A DNA stretch of 64,000 nt from Anthoceros angustus (taxonomy: Eukaryota > Streptophyta > Anthocerotopsida > Anthocerotales > Anthocerotaceae), in assembly GCA_010909165.1 (NCBI GenBank), contig MU008179.1, positions 248,001 to 312,000 of the forward strand, written 5' to 3'. The number at the start of each line of letters is the position of its first letter. Within the stretch, counting starts at the first letter, position 1. Position numbers and translations under genes: made by a program. Shown piece after piece: positions 53,591 to 64,000 of this stretch. Below the pieces are notes generated by a model that was given only the letters and a program-made list of their open reading frames with translations, was not told the origin of the DNA and did not search any database.

Positions 53591-53719
53591 CTGAAATATT
53601 GCGTCCCTTCGTTGCATCCCTTGCACCCTGCGCACAAGGACAAGAACACACTCATCATGTAACGATTCTAATGCTTCCAACGCAATATGATTAGCATCTT
53701 CTACCTCAAGTTTTCCCAT
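53591..53719 (-). other. Exon-like frame with splice donor, host gene remnant?
   Basis: From the ATG at 53719 the minus strand reads MGKLEVEDANHIALEALESL and HDECVLVLVRRVQGMQRRDA, ending IFQ at 53591 just before GTGATG, a possible donor. The stretch directly abuts the coiled-coil element copy B. I do not recognise the protein. It may be an exon of a gene that was interrupted, or chance. Confidence 0.25.
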
Positions 53720-53724
53720 CAATA

Positions 53725-54383
53725 TCCAAGAAAAGTGGAGGGTGAGGGGAAGAGGATGAGGGGGGAGATTTTGTAAGTGTTTCCTAGGTTCCCCAATGGA
53801 AGGAAGATTGAAAAACTTTGATGACGCCGGCACCAGCTACCGTTGAGGAGTATAGCCTTCAGACAACCAAGGGATTGAAACAGCAGAAGAGTAGGGGTGG
53901 CATAGCAAACGAGGAAGCACGTTATAGGTAGTCTTTAGCTTTCCGTTTCCTACTTCCAACCTCACCGTTATCCTTGCCTCTCATGAGTCTCTGTTTGACA
54001 ATAAATCTAGTCTTTTCCGTTCGCGGTCACGAGGCGATCAGTGGTAAATCTCGCGTTTCCGTGTGGACTGATTCCGACTGAAGGACGCCTTCGGGACCGG
54101 TTCGATGGGAAAGCTAATCCTTTAGGTGACCTGCCATACCTACCTTATATGCAGGTATGTATGTGCTTGTGTTGGAGCCTGCCGGGATGTAACCTCCGCG
54201 CGCCTAGTCATCCTCGTACGGACTTAGTGGATTTGTTTTTTATGGGTGAATATAACGCAGTTATTTTTCCTTATTAGGTCGAGCACTGGGTTCTTCGTGC
54301 GCGTCTGTGCAGTTCTGCTTGCAGGACCGAGTGTGGTTTGATAGGAGCAAAAGGCCGAACTGGCGCTCAAGCTGGCCGAAGGG
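53725..54383. other. Upstream region and leader of the PTPMT1-like gene
   Basis: No gene. The PTPMT1-like start ATG at 54384 is preceded in frame by TAG at 54348, which also forms a possible acceptor (GATAG). An upstream leader exon is therefore possible. Confidence 0.4.
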
Positions 54384-56214
54384 ATGAGTGACGAAAGATT
54401 GAAGGAAGAGCGATGGAAGATTGTGTTAGTCAAAAAGGCAGATGGGGATGCCAAGGAAAGAGTGCAGAAAGCAGCCAAGAAGGTGATGGTCGGAGCAGGA
54501 GCTCGCGCGCTTTTCTACCCAACCTTGCTTTATAATGTTCTTCGGAACAAGCTCCAAGCTGAATTTCGCTGGTGGGATCAAGTTGACAAGGTGGGCTTAC
54601 TTCTCCGGCCGGGACAGGCTTATCTCTTGGTTACGGATTTGCTAACGCTAGGTATCTGTTGGATCGGATTGGGGTCCTGAGGGCCGGCCTAGTCCGTTTC
54701 GTTTGGTAGGGCACATGGGAAAGGATGTTTTCACTAGTCGGTCCTCATGACTTTGGGGATTAGATCCGGGTTTCTCTTATGATGTACGTAAGTGAAGTCG
54801 TGACACCAGGGGATGGATTAGGCTTACCCACTATTTTCATTTTTCTTGGTTGCAGCACCTCCTACTAGGTGCTGTGCCCTTTCCAGGAGATGTCAAGCGC
54901 CTCAAGGATATTGGGGTCAAGGCCGTGGTCACTCTAAACGAGTCGTATGAGACTCTTGTGCCAACTTCTATGTATCAGGTCCATGTTCCTTTCGGAACTC
55001 TCCCATGTTGCGTTTCTCCACGTCTTCTGTTATTTGCTCCTTCGTCCCGGAACCAAGAGGGTGATGCTCTCTTCTTTTTGCAGGAGCATGGAATTGAGCA
55101 TCTGGTTATCCCAACCAGAGATTACCTCTTTGCTCCGTCCTTTGCTGATATAAGACGTGCAGTGGACTTCATCAATGGTCTGTTAAGTCTTTACTTCTAA
55201 CTAGATGCTTCTTGCTAACTTTCTTCGTCTTAACTTACCTCCCCCTCTCCCCTTCCCCGTAGTCTCATTTTCTCCTCATATTACAGAACATGCAATGAAG
55301 GGTGAGACAACTTATGTGCATTGCAAGGCCGGGCGTGGCAGGAGTACAACAGTTGTGCTATGCTACCTAGTGAGTCTAAACGTTTTTCTTGTTTCTACAG
55401 TCAAATTGGTTTATTTTAGTAGACACGCCCGTTCAATATGATATTTGCATCGGAGGACGATGTCTTGCTTTAGACTCTCGTCCGCAGGCCCCTGCACCTG
55501 CTCAAGCACAAGACAGTCACGAGGTCTTTTCAGTTATTGCCATTGTAATGTTCTTGTAGGTGGAATACAGAGGAATGTCACCACATGACGCTTTCCACTA
55601 TGTACGTGCCAGGAGGCCACGAGTCATGTTGGCAGCTGCACAATGGAAGGTGGGTATAGTGCTAGTACAAGTTTGTCCGAAGACGATGTCAATACAACAG
55701 TAGTTCAACTTCTTGACAATTCTCCTTGTGTACATTGAAGGCTGTCCAGGCTTACAGTAGACACATCTGTACAACAAATGGTGTTCTTGTATCTTTATCG
55801 AAGTCACTTCCTGCAGCACAGTCATTGTCTGATGGGGAGAAAATGAGCGATGAGCTTCAGGAGGATCCTGTGGTTGTGGGCACTGCTGATTTGGTAGAGT
55901 ACCGGGGAATTGAAGATGCAGGTGTTGTTGGCAATGAGGTGTGGAATGATCTTGGAAGTGTGTACAGAGTTCGATTCATGGCTGCAAGGAGCGTCTTCCA
56001 AGCTGTTGGGATGGCCAGAGCATCTGCAGCTTGGGCAAGACTCTCCTATCTGTGGTTTGGTTGTCAATCGGAGAACAGTGTTATCACTGCAGGAATGACT
56101 ATGAGTCACCTTACAGCTTCTGATGTGATGAGGCAAATGCCTCCTTTTACTGGGCAATTATCTGTTCCTCGAATAGAAGTCCCTGTTTGCCCATCTGGCA
56201 TGGTGAATGGCTAG
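54384..56214 (+). CDS. PTPMT1: PTPMT1-like dual-specificity phosphatase
   Basis: Six exons: 54384-54590, 54856-54978, 55084-55177, 55287-55369, 55560-55649 and 55741-56214, phases consistent, 356 residues. The conserved start is VGAGARALFYPTLLYNVLRN with EFRWWDQVD. Then come LLLGAVPFPGDVKRLKDIGV, VVTLNESYETLVPTSMYQ and IPTRDYLFAPSFADI. The catalytic loop is HCKAGRGRST, with Cys154 and Arg160. Residues 200-356 are a C-terminal extension (SVYRVRFMAARSVFQAVGMA then RLSYLWF) also typical of plant PTPMT1/DSP8 proteins. PTPMT1 dephosphorylates phosphatidylglycerophosphate to phosphatidylglycerol in mitochondria; plant forms also act on phosphoinositides. The N-terminus is Lys/Glu-rich and not a clear presequence. 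Confidence 0.92.
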
Positions 56215-57294
56215 AAGGGGTGTCATTTTGTGGTTGCGGATACTAGGATGGACAGGGATGCTTAATAATGAGGCCTTGTTGTCCTATGGCCGGGAGGAAC
56301 CTGGATTTAGGATGTTACAAATGGTTGCAGAGCACTTCTGGATGTTTGTAGTGTATATAAGCGACTTCACTGCCCTTGTGCCTTTAGGTGAGTCCCTAAT
56401 GAGGGCCTCTATGCAATGTATATTCCCTCTCCTCGGATTTAGCCGTTGGGCAGTCTGCTCCTATTCGTCGAGATACGTGAATTCCTGCGACAGAATCAAA
56501 CATTGTATCAAACTGTTCATACTTATTAATTCATGTTTCAGATACATACGAAGGAACTTGCATTTACTACCTATTTGTTACGAGCTCCTTAAAAACACGA
56601 TAGATTCTACTAGAATTCTGGATTAGAAATGAGGGGCCTGCTGTGAGTGGGGATGTAAACGAAGTCACTCTAATGAACAATCTCACGAGAGGTCAGCATC
56701 ATTGCCCGACTCCGGTCCACCAAATCTCAGCAACTTGTTCTAAGCAGCATTCCTGAGAGTGCCCACTCCCTGGAGATTGAGGGAGTCTGAGCCGCTCTAT
56801 GGATGTGTGGCTGTACAATTGGAAAAGGGGCCACCTCTGGAAAACAGAACAGCACGGTTTAAAGCTCTTTTGTGTTCCCAGGGTGTCCAGTCAGCCCTCC
56901 TCGACGGTATCACTGGTATATGCTAGAAATAAGGGGTTCGCGATAACGTCTTACTGAAGATGTAAAGTCTCCAGAAAAATTCTCGTCCCTTAGAAAACCA
57001 TTTTCGGCACTGCGTTGTGCTTCGTCAAACGCCTCCAGAATGCCCCTAGAATCCTGATTATGATGCAAAGCATTAGAAACTACAATCCGGCTATCGGCAG
57101 CATCAGACTCCTAACAGCCTCCTGCCCTGAGTTGGGAAGCACATCACGATATTTTACCTTTCCATGTATTTGTGCGGGGACTTTTCCAGGCGCCCAATAC
57201 TTGAGAGTGGTAGCCCATGATGCTTGCTCCTCCTGTAGACACCACGTACCTTTTAAAAGGACCCGAGATAATATGGACACCTGGCCCAGCAGGA
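56215..57294. other. Convergent intergenic region
   Basis: It lies between the PTPMT1-like stop and the stop of the minus-strand ADIP gene. It should carry both 3' untranslated regions. No gene or repeat seen. Confidence 0.5.
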
Positions 57295-60022
57295 CTAGAC
57301 CATTACCGCCAGTCTACGCTTAGTTTTGTCCATGTCAAGGCGCTCCCTGTCCAGCTCCATAGCCATTTTCCTGAGCGCCTCCCGCTCAGCCTCCAGCTGG
57401 GTGGAACGTTCTTCCAGAGCTATCCTGTCCTGCCATTGCCCAAAGTATGATCACATTAGACTTCTCCGCTGTCAATAGGCACGCAGAGAACTCGAACACA
57501 AGGTCTGAGATCAAATTCAAAGTCAGATCATTACTCCTTCAGCCGCAAGAATAGCCTCGCGTTCCATTTCCAGATGAGCAGATACATAGTTCCTGCATCC
57601 GACATATCGGTCAGACAACACCTGAGACCTCCTTGCCAGCATATTAATAGCAGCAAGATGGCTAGCAGCAATTGCAGCAAGATGGCTAGCAGCAATTGCA
57701 GCAAGATGGCCATGGCAAATAACAAGACAACAAAATCACCTTGAATCATCTGCCTTTGGCATCTGCCTTGACATGAGAGACGCCTGGAACCAATAACCAA
57801 GGGTGATACGGAGGCGTTAGAGTTCAACTACGCAAATCATCAAGGAGTTGTAAGCGGTACTTCTTACAAAGTCGAACCTGCTCCTGAATGATGCTGCGAG
57901 CCTCGACAAGCTGTGCTTCCAGCTCGAGCTCCCGCTCTGTGGCTTCAGGTGTGACGGTCGAATCCCTCTGAACGTCCTGAAGAAGTATCATTCGTTCCTA
58001 ACCGAATAACCCAAAGCTGGTTAGAGCACTTTCATGCGAGGTATGCAGCTCAAGTCAAGAAGTGATCTGCACCTTGATTGAAGACATCTTCTCTCTTAGG
58101 CTTTGCTCTATCTGGTCTCTAGCCATGTGGAAGGGCAGGTCAAACACATCCTGCACAAAAGGTCAAATGATTGTTGAGGACAATAATTACTTGCAATGTC
58201 CTTGAATAATGCTCTCGGCAAATTACTCTCCATGGAACACAGCATATCCTACCGTTCGCCCTCCCAAAGGGGTGGAAGGTGGTTCAAGAGGAGTTCCTTG
58301 CTTGATTTGGCCATTGGGAGTGTTGAGAAACTCCCTCATATCAACCTGGGAGAATTCATGCCACCCCCAATTTTCAGGGTCTTGTTCGAACTCTCCAACT
58401 ATTGTCGAAGTATCTAACACAAAACAATACACCACATTTACCTGCATTGATCGCAGCAAACCACGCAGGTCCTGGTTTTCCACCATAAGCTCCTGTTTCT
58501 TGGTTTCATACGCATCGACCTGGAAGGCGTATCCCATCGTTTTACTCCCCTAACATGCGTTTGTAGCCTGAAGTTGTAATGACAAGCAAGGACTGCAACC
58601 CTGTATAGCGGTTTAACGTCAACGTACGATCATTTTGTAGAAATCCCCATCAGCCTTTCTACTGTTGTTCCAAAGACCTCTTTGCCGGCCCTCCTTCTGC
58701 TCAATGAGAGACGCCTCGTTCAGTGAGATGAAAACAAAGTTGGCAACAAGGGTCTGCGATGCTGCTGCATGATAAAGACAATATAGACAGTAACATATCC
58801 ACAGTAATCAATGCCTGGCAAATACGAACGTCAGAATTTGCCAACGGACAGTACCTGAAGAAGATTCATTATCTCCATGCCCGACTTCGAGTCTTTCTTC
58901 TTTTCCGCAAGGACTTGGTTGAGCCGTTCCTACACCCAAGGCGTACTACTTTCAGCACACAAACAAGAATCCGTAGGGGTCCTGCTGTCAGATAAGTCTT
59001 CAAGAGGGGGAACCTCACCTGAAGCTTAATGTAGTCCTTTTCCTTCTTTTTCAGCTCATGGGATTGCTGGGTCCGTACTTGCTGCACAAGTGCAAAGATT
59101 GAGTCATTAGGAACTCAGGAGGCAAAGGCTCGATCTGACTATTTTCATGGGTTAGTCACAGGCATACACAATTGCTGAAAGTACCTGTGAGCCAATCACC
59201 ATTCGCTGAAACTCGTCCCGCTCTTGCTGCAATTTCTCCAGCTGTGTCTTCCACGCAGAGGCTGCCTTTTGCTCCTGAGAAACGCAACAGGTACGTAAGC
59301 CCGGTGGACAACAAGAATTGCAGACAACATGCCCGTAGACATCAGCAGTCATGGCACCCGCATCTGACAAAACTTGCAAGGTAGCCAACCAAGCCCTGGG
59401 AACTTACCCTAGCTGTCAAAGCAGACAGTTCACGTTCCTTTGCAGACAGCTGAGAGTCTAGCCTTTCCACCTTGGCCTCCAGGCGAGACATGTCTGAGAG
59501 GAGCCTGGTAAAGTACAGAGAAGCGAATACTCATCAGCTGCTCATTCGGACTTCGAAGTAGGAACGCCTTCTACTACACTCCTGCAACAGGAAGCTTGAA
59601 AGTTGTCTCGCCAACACGTGTGGATTCCCACCTCTGTCTTTGCTCATTGCACGCCTCCCGGAATTCAAGATCACGCTGGCGTTGCTGGAGAATTTCATAG
59701 ATGCAATTGCAGGTTTTCACAACAGAGGTCTGCAAAGATCGGAGGAGCACAATGAAAGGTTAGCATCGATTCCATGACAGGATAGGAGCCATCTCCTTGC
59801 CACAGTTTCAGCAGCTTACTGGGTCTGTTGAGAGTAGATTGAGCGGAGCAGGGAATCCAAAGGTCACCAAGGTTTGGTTTAAATACTTCATGCAATGATC
59901 AAGATTTCCGATGTCTGCAAAGGCATCCCTGTAGAACAAGACAGTGGCAGGTTGCTTAACACAAGTGTGTCATCACATCAAGAACATCGCAGAGTAATGG
60001 CAGACGTACCCATTGTAGTAGT
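57295..60022 (-). CDS. Afadin/alpha-actinin-binding (ADIP/SSX2IP) family coiled-coil protein, 5' end unresolved
   Basis: Exons, 5' to 3': 60022-60010 (13 nt), 59928-59820, 59729-59632, 59504-59408, 59274-59185, 59081-59019, 58929-58855, 58696-58628, 58519-58442, 58345-58253, 58150-58073, 57997-57878, 57762-57740 (23 nt), 57592-57535 and 57429-57295, all in phase. From exon two on this gives 394 residues. Landmarks are NLDHCMKYLNQTLVTFGFPA, CNCIYEILQQRQRDLEFREA, LEKLQQERDEFQRMVIGSQ, HELKKKEKDYIKLQERLNQV, SKSGMEIMNLLQKEGRQRG and VDAYETKKQELMVENQDLRG. This is the ADIP domain and its coiled coils, as in Arabidopsis At5g57410. Animal ADIP anchors at adherens junctions and centrosomes; a cytoskeletal role in plants is inference. 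A possible first coding ATG is at 60348 (MASRDLN), but its phase does not fit, so the start stays open. Confidence 0.85.
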
Positions 60023-60029
60023 CTGCATT

Positions 60030-61532
60030 GAAAGAAGACTGTCAAACACAACAACCAGAAACAGGCAGGTCCAAGACGTCAGTTAAGGAAGACAGAGGGC
60101 ACAGAAGCTATAGCAGCATAGCTAATTTCCAATCAACTGGATTCCTCGGACCGACAACTTTCAGATTGTCCCCGACATCCATGCTCATGCTCCCAACAAA
60201 TCACTACCCCCCAGATTCTTCATCCTTGTGGATGGGCGAAGTTCAGGACCCACAAAAAGAGGGGATGTACCTGCACCGGGCCGGCAACTGCATACCCACA
60301 AGCACAATGCATCCCATGATGTTCACAATTGAGGTCTCTGCTAGCCATGCTCTGTAAGCTAACCACTTACCTCCCTTCCCTTCCCTTATGGCCCCGGCAG
60401 CTGAACTGACTTAGCAGATGAGAACATTGCATGATGCATCGCTTGTGACACTGGCAGACACAACTTCAGCTTTCCCTTTCCCTTTGCTAAATCCCAACAT
60501 ACCATGTAGTCTGTCTCCCCATCGCTAATGCCCATTTCGAATCGCTTCTTTCCACAAGAGTCACTCAAAGAACATCCCAGGGACCTGCCGATACGAGGTC
60601 CGGGATAACGAGACACCTTCCGCAATCAGTGTCCTTGTCTGACAAAGGCTGTCAGCGCCAGAGGACCTGCTGGGCCGTGTCAACTACATCCAGAGTGGAG
60701 GAATGCAGCCTCTCCAAGATCTCCAATCCCCACCAGCGCAAGCTGTCGAAGAAGGCCAATTGCAATCGCCCAAGACAAAGGAAGCGGCAGATCCACCACC
60801 ACGAGAAGCAGTCGTACTACACCGTCTGCATCTGGACCGACAGCATGAGGGGGCAATGCACCCGGCACGGAAGCTTAGCACGAAGGTTGGAAGCCTGGAA
60901 GGCTGGTTGGTCCCCGCAGGCAACGTGGAGGAACAAAGCCGGCCCCGATCTCAGAAAGTGCACACAAGCGGCGGGAAGCGGGCGAGAAAGCCGAGTGGCA
61001 TAAGCAAGAAAGCAGAAACGCGGCAATTGGCACAGGATTAGAGCGAGCGGGAGGGGCAGGAAGGATGGGCCCGACAACAGAGGCGTGCGCAGGTGCACAT
61101 GCCACCAGAGAGAGAAGCAGTGGCGATGCGACAGCTTCCAAATTGGAGCACCACGGTGCCACGAGGCCGGAGCAACAAGGCAAGGGCAAGGCCAAGCAAG
61201 CAGGAACCTGGAAGAGAGAGAGATGTGTCCAGACACAAGAAGCGACCGGCCCTCTTGTGACAGTTCCCGTTGCACTTCAGCTGAGCGTGACGCGCCTTCA
61301 AGCCGGCGGATCTTCCGGTCACAGCCGGCTCCTTAACTTGAAAATAGAGACGTTATGCTCCTCTCTCCTCGAAACGCTCAGCCGGCCCATTTGCTGCTCA
61401 CGTTCTGCTTGGTCACCGCCTTTTTTTCGCTGTGCCCACACTCCTCGCGACACACCGATATTGGTAGCCACAAAACCGCCGTCCTTGCTAACAGCTGAGC
61501 TTGCACCATCAAATGCGGGCCTGCCCTCACGT
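60030..61532. other. Region between ADIP and MRNIP genes
   Basis: Expected to contain the ADIP 5' exon(s) and promoter and the MRNIP 3' flank. The minus strand near 60348-60298 offers an ATG frame ending at GTGCAG before GTACAT. Plus-strand open frames (60629-61562) show no family signal. Confidence 0.4.
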
Positions 61533-62356
61533 TCACTCATCGTCCTCCTCCTGCAGAAATGAGGACCATCTGGACGCGCAATTTTTCCTAATCGGCTCCC
61601 CGGCAGGAGGCACCCGATCTGGCGAAGCCTTCCTTTTCCCTTGCTTGTTTATCGTGATGTTGTTCTTCGGGCTAGTGGTGAGCTGAGCAAGAGGCTTTCT
61701 TCTTGCACGCTCGTCTCCTCGTTTCTGCTTCGGTCTGGCAGCTGTAGAATCATAAGTTATGCCGGCTTTCCGCTTCGCACATCGGGGATCGGGAAAACTT
61801 GTGACGTATCTACGGTCTTCACGTGTGTCATTAGGGTCTTCCAGGTCGTCACAGTCCTGGAGGGAGGAAACACGGGCAATTGGATCTCAGTTTCTTGACT
61901 GTGAGTGGATCTACCCTGGAGGGGGATGAGGTGGAGTGGTGTGCGACTGACCTGGTCGGATAAATACTCCGCCCATTTGCTGGGGAGGTGATTCGCTTCA
62001 ACAGCAGGCTGCTCCGAGCAGTCTTGCACGACACCCTCAGGTTGTTGTGCGAGCTCCATAGCGGCCGAGTGTGCTGCCGATCCAGCAGAGAGGTTGAAGT
62101 CCTGGACAAATGTGCGGAGCTCCTTGGCTGTGATGGAGCTCGCGTACACCTTAACCTCCGATTGCTTCTCGTTGCAGATGGCACAGGTCCATTTGTAGCC
62201 TGGCTTCCTTGCCTGCTTCACCTGGAGGAGAAGCACAGCACAGAATGGGTTGTGTCAGGGAGTAGGGTGAGTGGTGAGAAGCTGGTGTGCTCTTGTTGCG
62301 AAACCTGCCTGCATCATTGAGCACTTGTAGCACCGCAAAGCAACAAACCCTGTCAT
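61533..62356 (-). CDS. MRNIP: MRNIP-like (MRN complex-interacting) protein
   Basis: Exons 62356-62309, 62221-61952 and 61856-61533 give 213 residues. The N-terminal domain is a two-part zinc finger, C9xxC12 (LRCYKCSMMQ) and C29xxC32 (KWTCAICNEKQS), followed by VYASSITAKELRTFVQDFNL. This is the MRNIP signature (QVKQxxKxxKWxCxxCxEKQS). The end, RKNCASRWSSFLQEEDDE, matches the conserved Ser-Lys/Arg-Trp motif of the family. The middle is basic and disordered. In animals MRNIP binds the MRE11-RAD50-NBS1 complex and supports double-strand break signalling and fork protection in the nucleus. Intron 1 begins GC rather than GT (CAG then GCAGGT), the only choice that keeps MMQ-VKQ. Intron 2 is GT-AG, and its acceptor at 61857 was chosen to reach the conserved tail. 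Confidence 0.88.
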
Positions 62357-63401
62357 CGCTTGAACTGAAGCCGCTGGATTCAGTTCCCTCGAAACACTAC
62401 CCTTGATCTCTGCTGAAGCCTTTCAGCTGCTGCCCGATTCCTCGCTGCCTCCTCGAATTGCTCTTTGGCTCCAAATTCAAAACAAAAGCACGAGGGAAGG
62501 GCGGGATTCCCAATTCCCATTGGAGTTTTCAAAGGTTTTTCAAATTTCCTTTTGCTGGGTCGTAAAATGGAGTTGATGGGGTGAAGCTGTCAGTGCAGAG
62601 GCATGGCTATGCACTGATAGATGTGGGGATGGCTTTAGGGGCCAGCCTGCTCCTGGGCCGGCCTACCAACCAGATGAATTCGGACCTAAACCACAATGCA
62701 CAGGGGTTAGGCCTCACGTTCTTGTGTAAGACTGCTGATATGCTGCTATACCTTCTACACCTACACTCATAAGGACATACAGATGCTACAAATTGTGTAG
62801 GAAAAGGAAAGACGGCCTGATGCTCTGCTGCTTGACTTCGAGCAGTGACACCTATACACTCACGGCACAAGTCAATGTGCACAACGGCTGCACAAGCGAA
62901 CTGGAAATCAAGACTTCGCTGACTGATACACACACAATGATAGATTGGCCTCGACACACAAGAGATGCTCAAAGAAATAAAGATGGATCATTGTACCGCG
63001 ACCTTGTGCTTGCTTTGGCTCAACACCTTGTTTACGGCCTTATGATTGCTTATGTATAAATCATTGAGGCCTAAATGATTTATACATCTGCCATGCCCCT
63101 CACGGCCATCCACTACAGCTGGATGAGGGCAAGGCCCTCCACACATCTCCCGATGGGCTCTGCAAAAGTTGGCAAGCGTTCCATGCCCAGATTTCATCCT
63201 GCCTTGCACAATACACAGTCACGCGGCTCTGGAAATTGGTACATTTCACTCACAAATGTATGTACATTTCTACACAAATGGCATTATACATCTGACATAT
63301 ATACATAACACTGTACAAGTTTCTAGAGGCGACACCTCCCAGCCGGAGGTCACTTTCTAGGTGCTGAGTGCCCCAGGCTGGACTATCAGCAGCCAGCCTG
63401 C
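62357..63401. other. Intergenic region between MRNIP and a PPR gene
   Basis: The MRNIP promoter side and PPR 3' flank. No gene seen. It contains the hairpin at 63052-63087. Confidence 0.45.
63052..63087. terminator. Inverted repeat, 14 bp arms, 8 base loop
   Basis: ATGTATAAATCATT and AATGATTTATACAT flank GAGGCCTA. The arms are perfect. It lies about 310 bases past the PPR stop. It could help RNA 3' processing or be a small MITE remnant; the terminator label is only a guess. Confidence 0.3.
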
Positions 63402-64000
63402 TCACAGCATTCTGATGATACACAGGTTATACAAATCCAAGTACAAGTACAACAGGCAATTCTCAATTAGACCTTCTCGTGTGAGCCTCCTGCAAAGCTC
63501 CAAATATGTGTTGACTAACTGAGCTTTTTGCAGACCGTGCAGAACGGCATGAATCACCTTCTCCTCTGGAATTAGTCCCCGATCCAACATAAGCTGCACT
63601 GCATCTGCTGCATATGCATGATAGCCGCCCTTCACAAACCCTCCAATAAGGCAGGAAAACGTTTTCTTCGTTGGTGACATACTTGACAATCTCATGCTCT
63701 CGAGGATACGTAGAGCAGCTTCTTTCTGGTTTGAATGTGCGCAAATCCCAATAATTGTGTTATACACTTCTATGGAAGGCTCACGCCCGGCCAGTTTCAT
63801 CTGCCACATGGATCTCTCTGCCTCTAATCCCTTTCCTGCAATGGACTGATATGTCAGACCATGTCATGCAATACGCCCCTCCCGGCAAAATTAAAAAAAA
63901 GGTGGAAACACATACCAGCAATGCAATAGATTGCAACCAGCCTTTCGTAGACTACAGGTGCAAAGGTGGGTCTGGACTCCTCATCTTCCAAAGCCCACTT
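63402..64000 (-). CDS. Pentatricopeptide repeat protein, 3' part
   Basis: Two exons are visible on the minus strand: 64000 (window edge) to 63916, and 63835-63402, joined in phase 1 through a GT-AG intron. The reading begins KWALEDEESRPTFAPVVYER and continues SMWQMKLAGREPSIEVYNTI, IGICAHSNQKEAALRILESM and FSCLIGGFVKGGYHAYAADA, then LMLDRGLIPEEKVIHAVLHG. These are PPR helices of P-class type (VYNTIIG, D/E at repeat ends), followed by a short tail. PPR proteins bind RNA in plastids or mitochondria for splicing, stability or translation. The N-terminal part, including any targeting peptide, is outside the window, so the target cannot be guessed. Confidence 0.85.

Noticed and set aside
60629-61562. 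Overlapping plus-strand frames between ADIP and MRNIP
   Set aside because: No family signal, and they run antisense to the expected 5' and 3' regions of two well supported minus-strand genes.
1-64000. CRISPR arrays, bacterial operons, rRNA or tRNA genes
   Set aside because: The tandem repeats found have no regular unique spacers, gene structure is eukaryotic, and no tRNA or rRNA signature was recognised by eye.

Overview
The window is nuclear DNA of a land plant. GRAS, XS-domain, MET1-type and LISCL genes are plant families, the introns are short GT-AG introns of about 60-300 bases, and TTTAGGG telomere-type repeats occur. Short introns, compact intergenic spaces and an HSPA12-like gene suggest a non-seed plant (bryophyte or lycophyte grade). 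That placement is inference, and the species cannot be told from the sequence.

Gene-rich islands alternate with decayed transposable elements. Positions 1-3.9 kb carry a five-exon PSMG4-type proteasome assembly chaperone (-) and an intronless CAF1 deadenylase (+). Positions 4-19 kb are a transposon graveyard: LINE-like reverse transcriptase debris, several Ty1/copia fragments on both strands, and a long decayed Ty3/gypsy-like element with internal tandem duplications. Positions 19.9-36.3 kb are a gene island: MET1/ZKT photosystem II assembly factor (+), XS/zf-XS silencing-type protein (-), a PPR pseudogene (-), a frame-disrupted HSPA12-like gene (+), a LISCL-type GRAS regulator (-), an ataxin-10 homologue (-) and an F-box protein (+). 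Positions 37-53.6 kb are a second repeat block. It holds a GH43 remnant, LINE fragments, a gypsy-type integrase tail followed by a PHD finger, a gag gene with a double zinc knuckle, copia fragments, and two copies of an unfamiliar element encoding an acidic coiled-coil protein. Positions 54-64 kb are genic again: PTPMT1-like phosphatase (+), an ADIP/SSX2IP-type coiled-coil protein (-), an MRNIP-like DNA-repair cofactor (-) and a PPR gene cut by the window edge (-).

The host genes are unrelated housekeeping, plastid and regulatory genes and form no obvious pathway. I built the multi-exon models (PSMG4, MET1, XS, PTPMT1, ADIP, MRNIP) by hand from splice sites, reading phase and family similarity; transcript data would confirm them. 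The least ordinary items are the PHD finger behind a retrotransposon integrase, the two coiled-coil elements, a snap-back copy of part of the XS gene, very small exons in the ADIP gene, and a probable GC-AG intron in MRNIP. All family assignments come from memory of protein families; no search was run.
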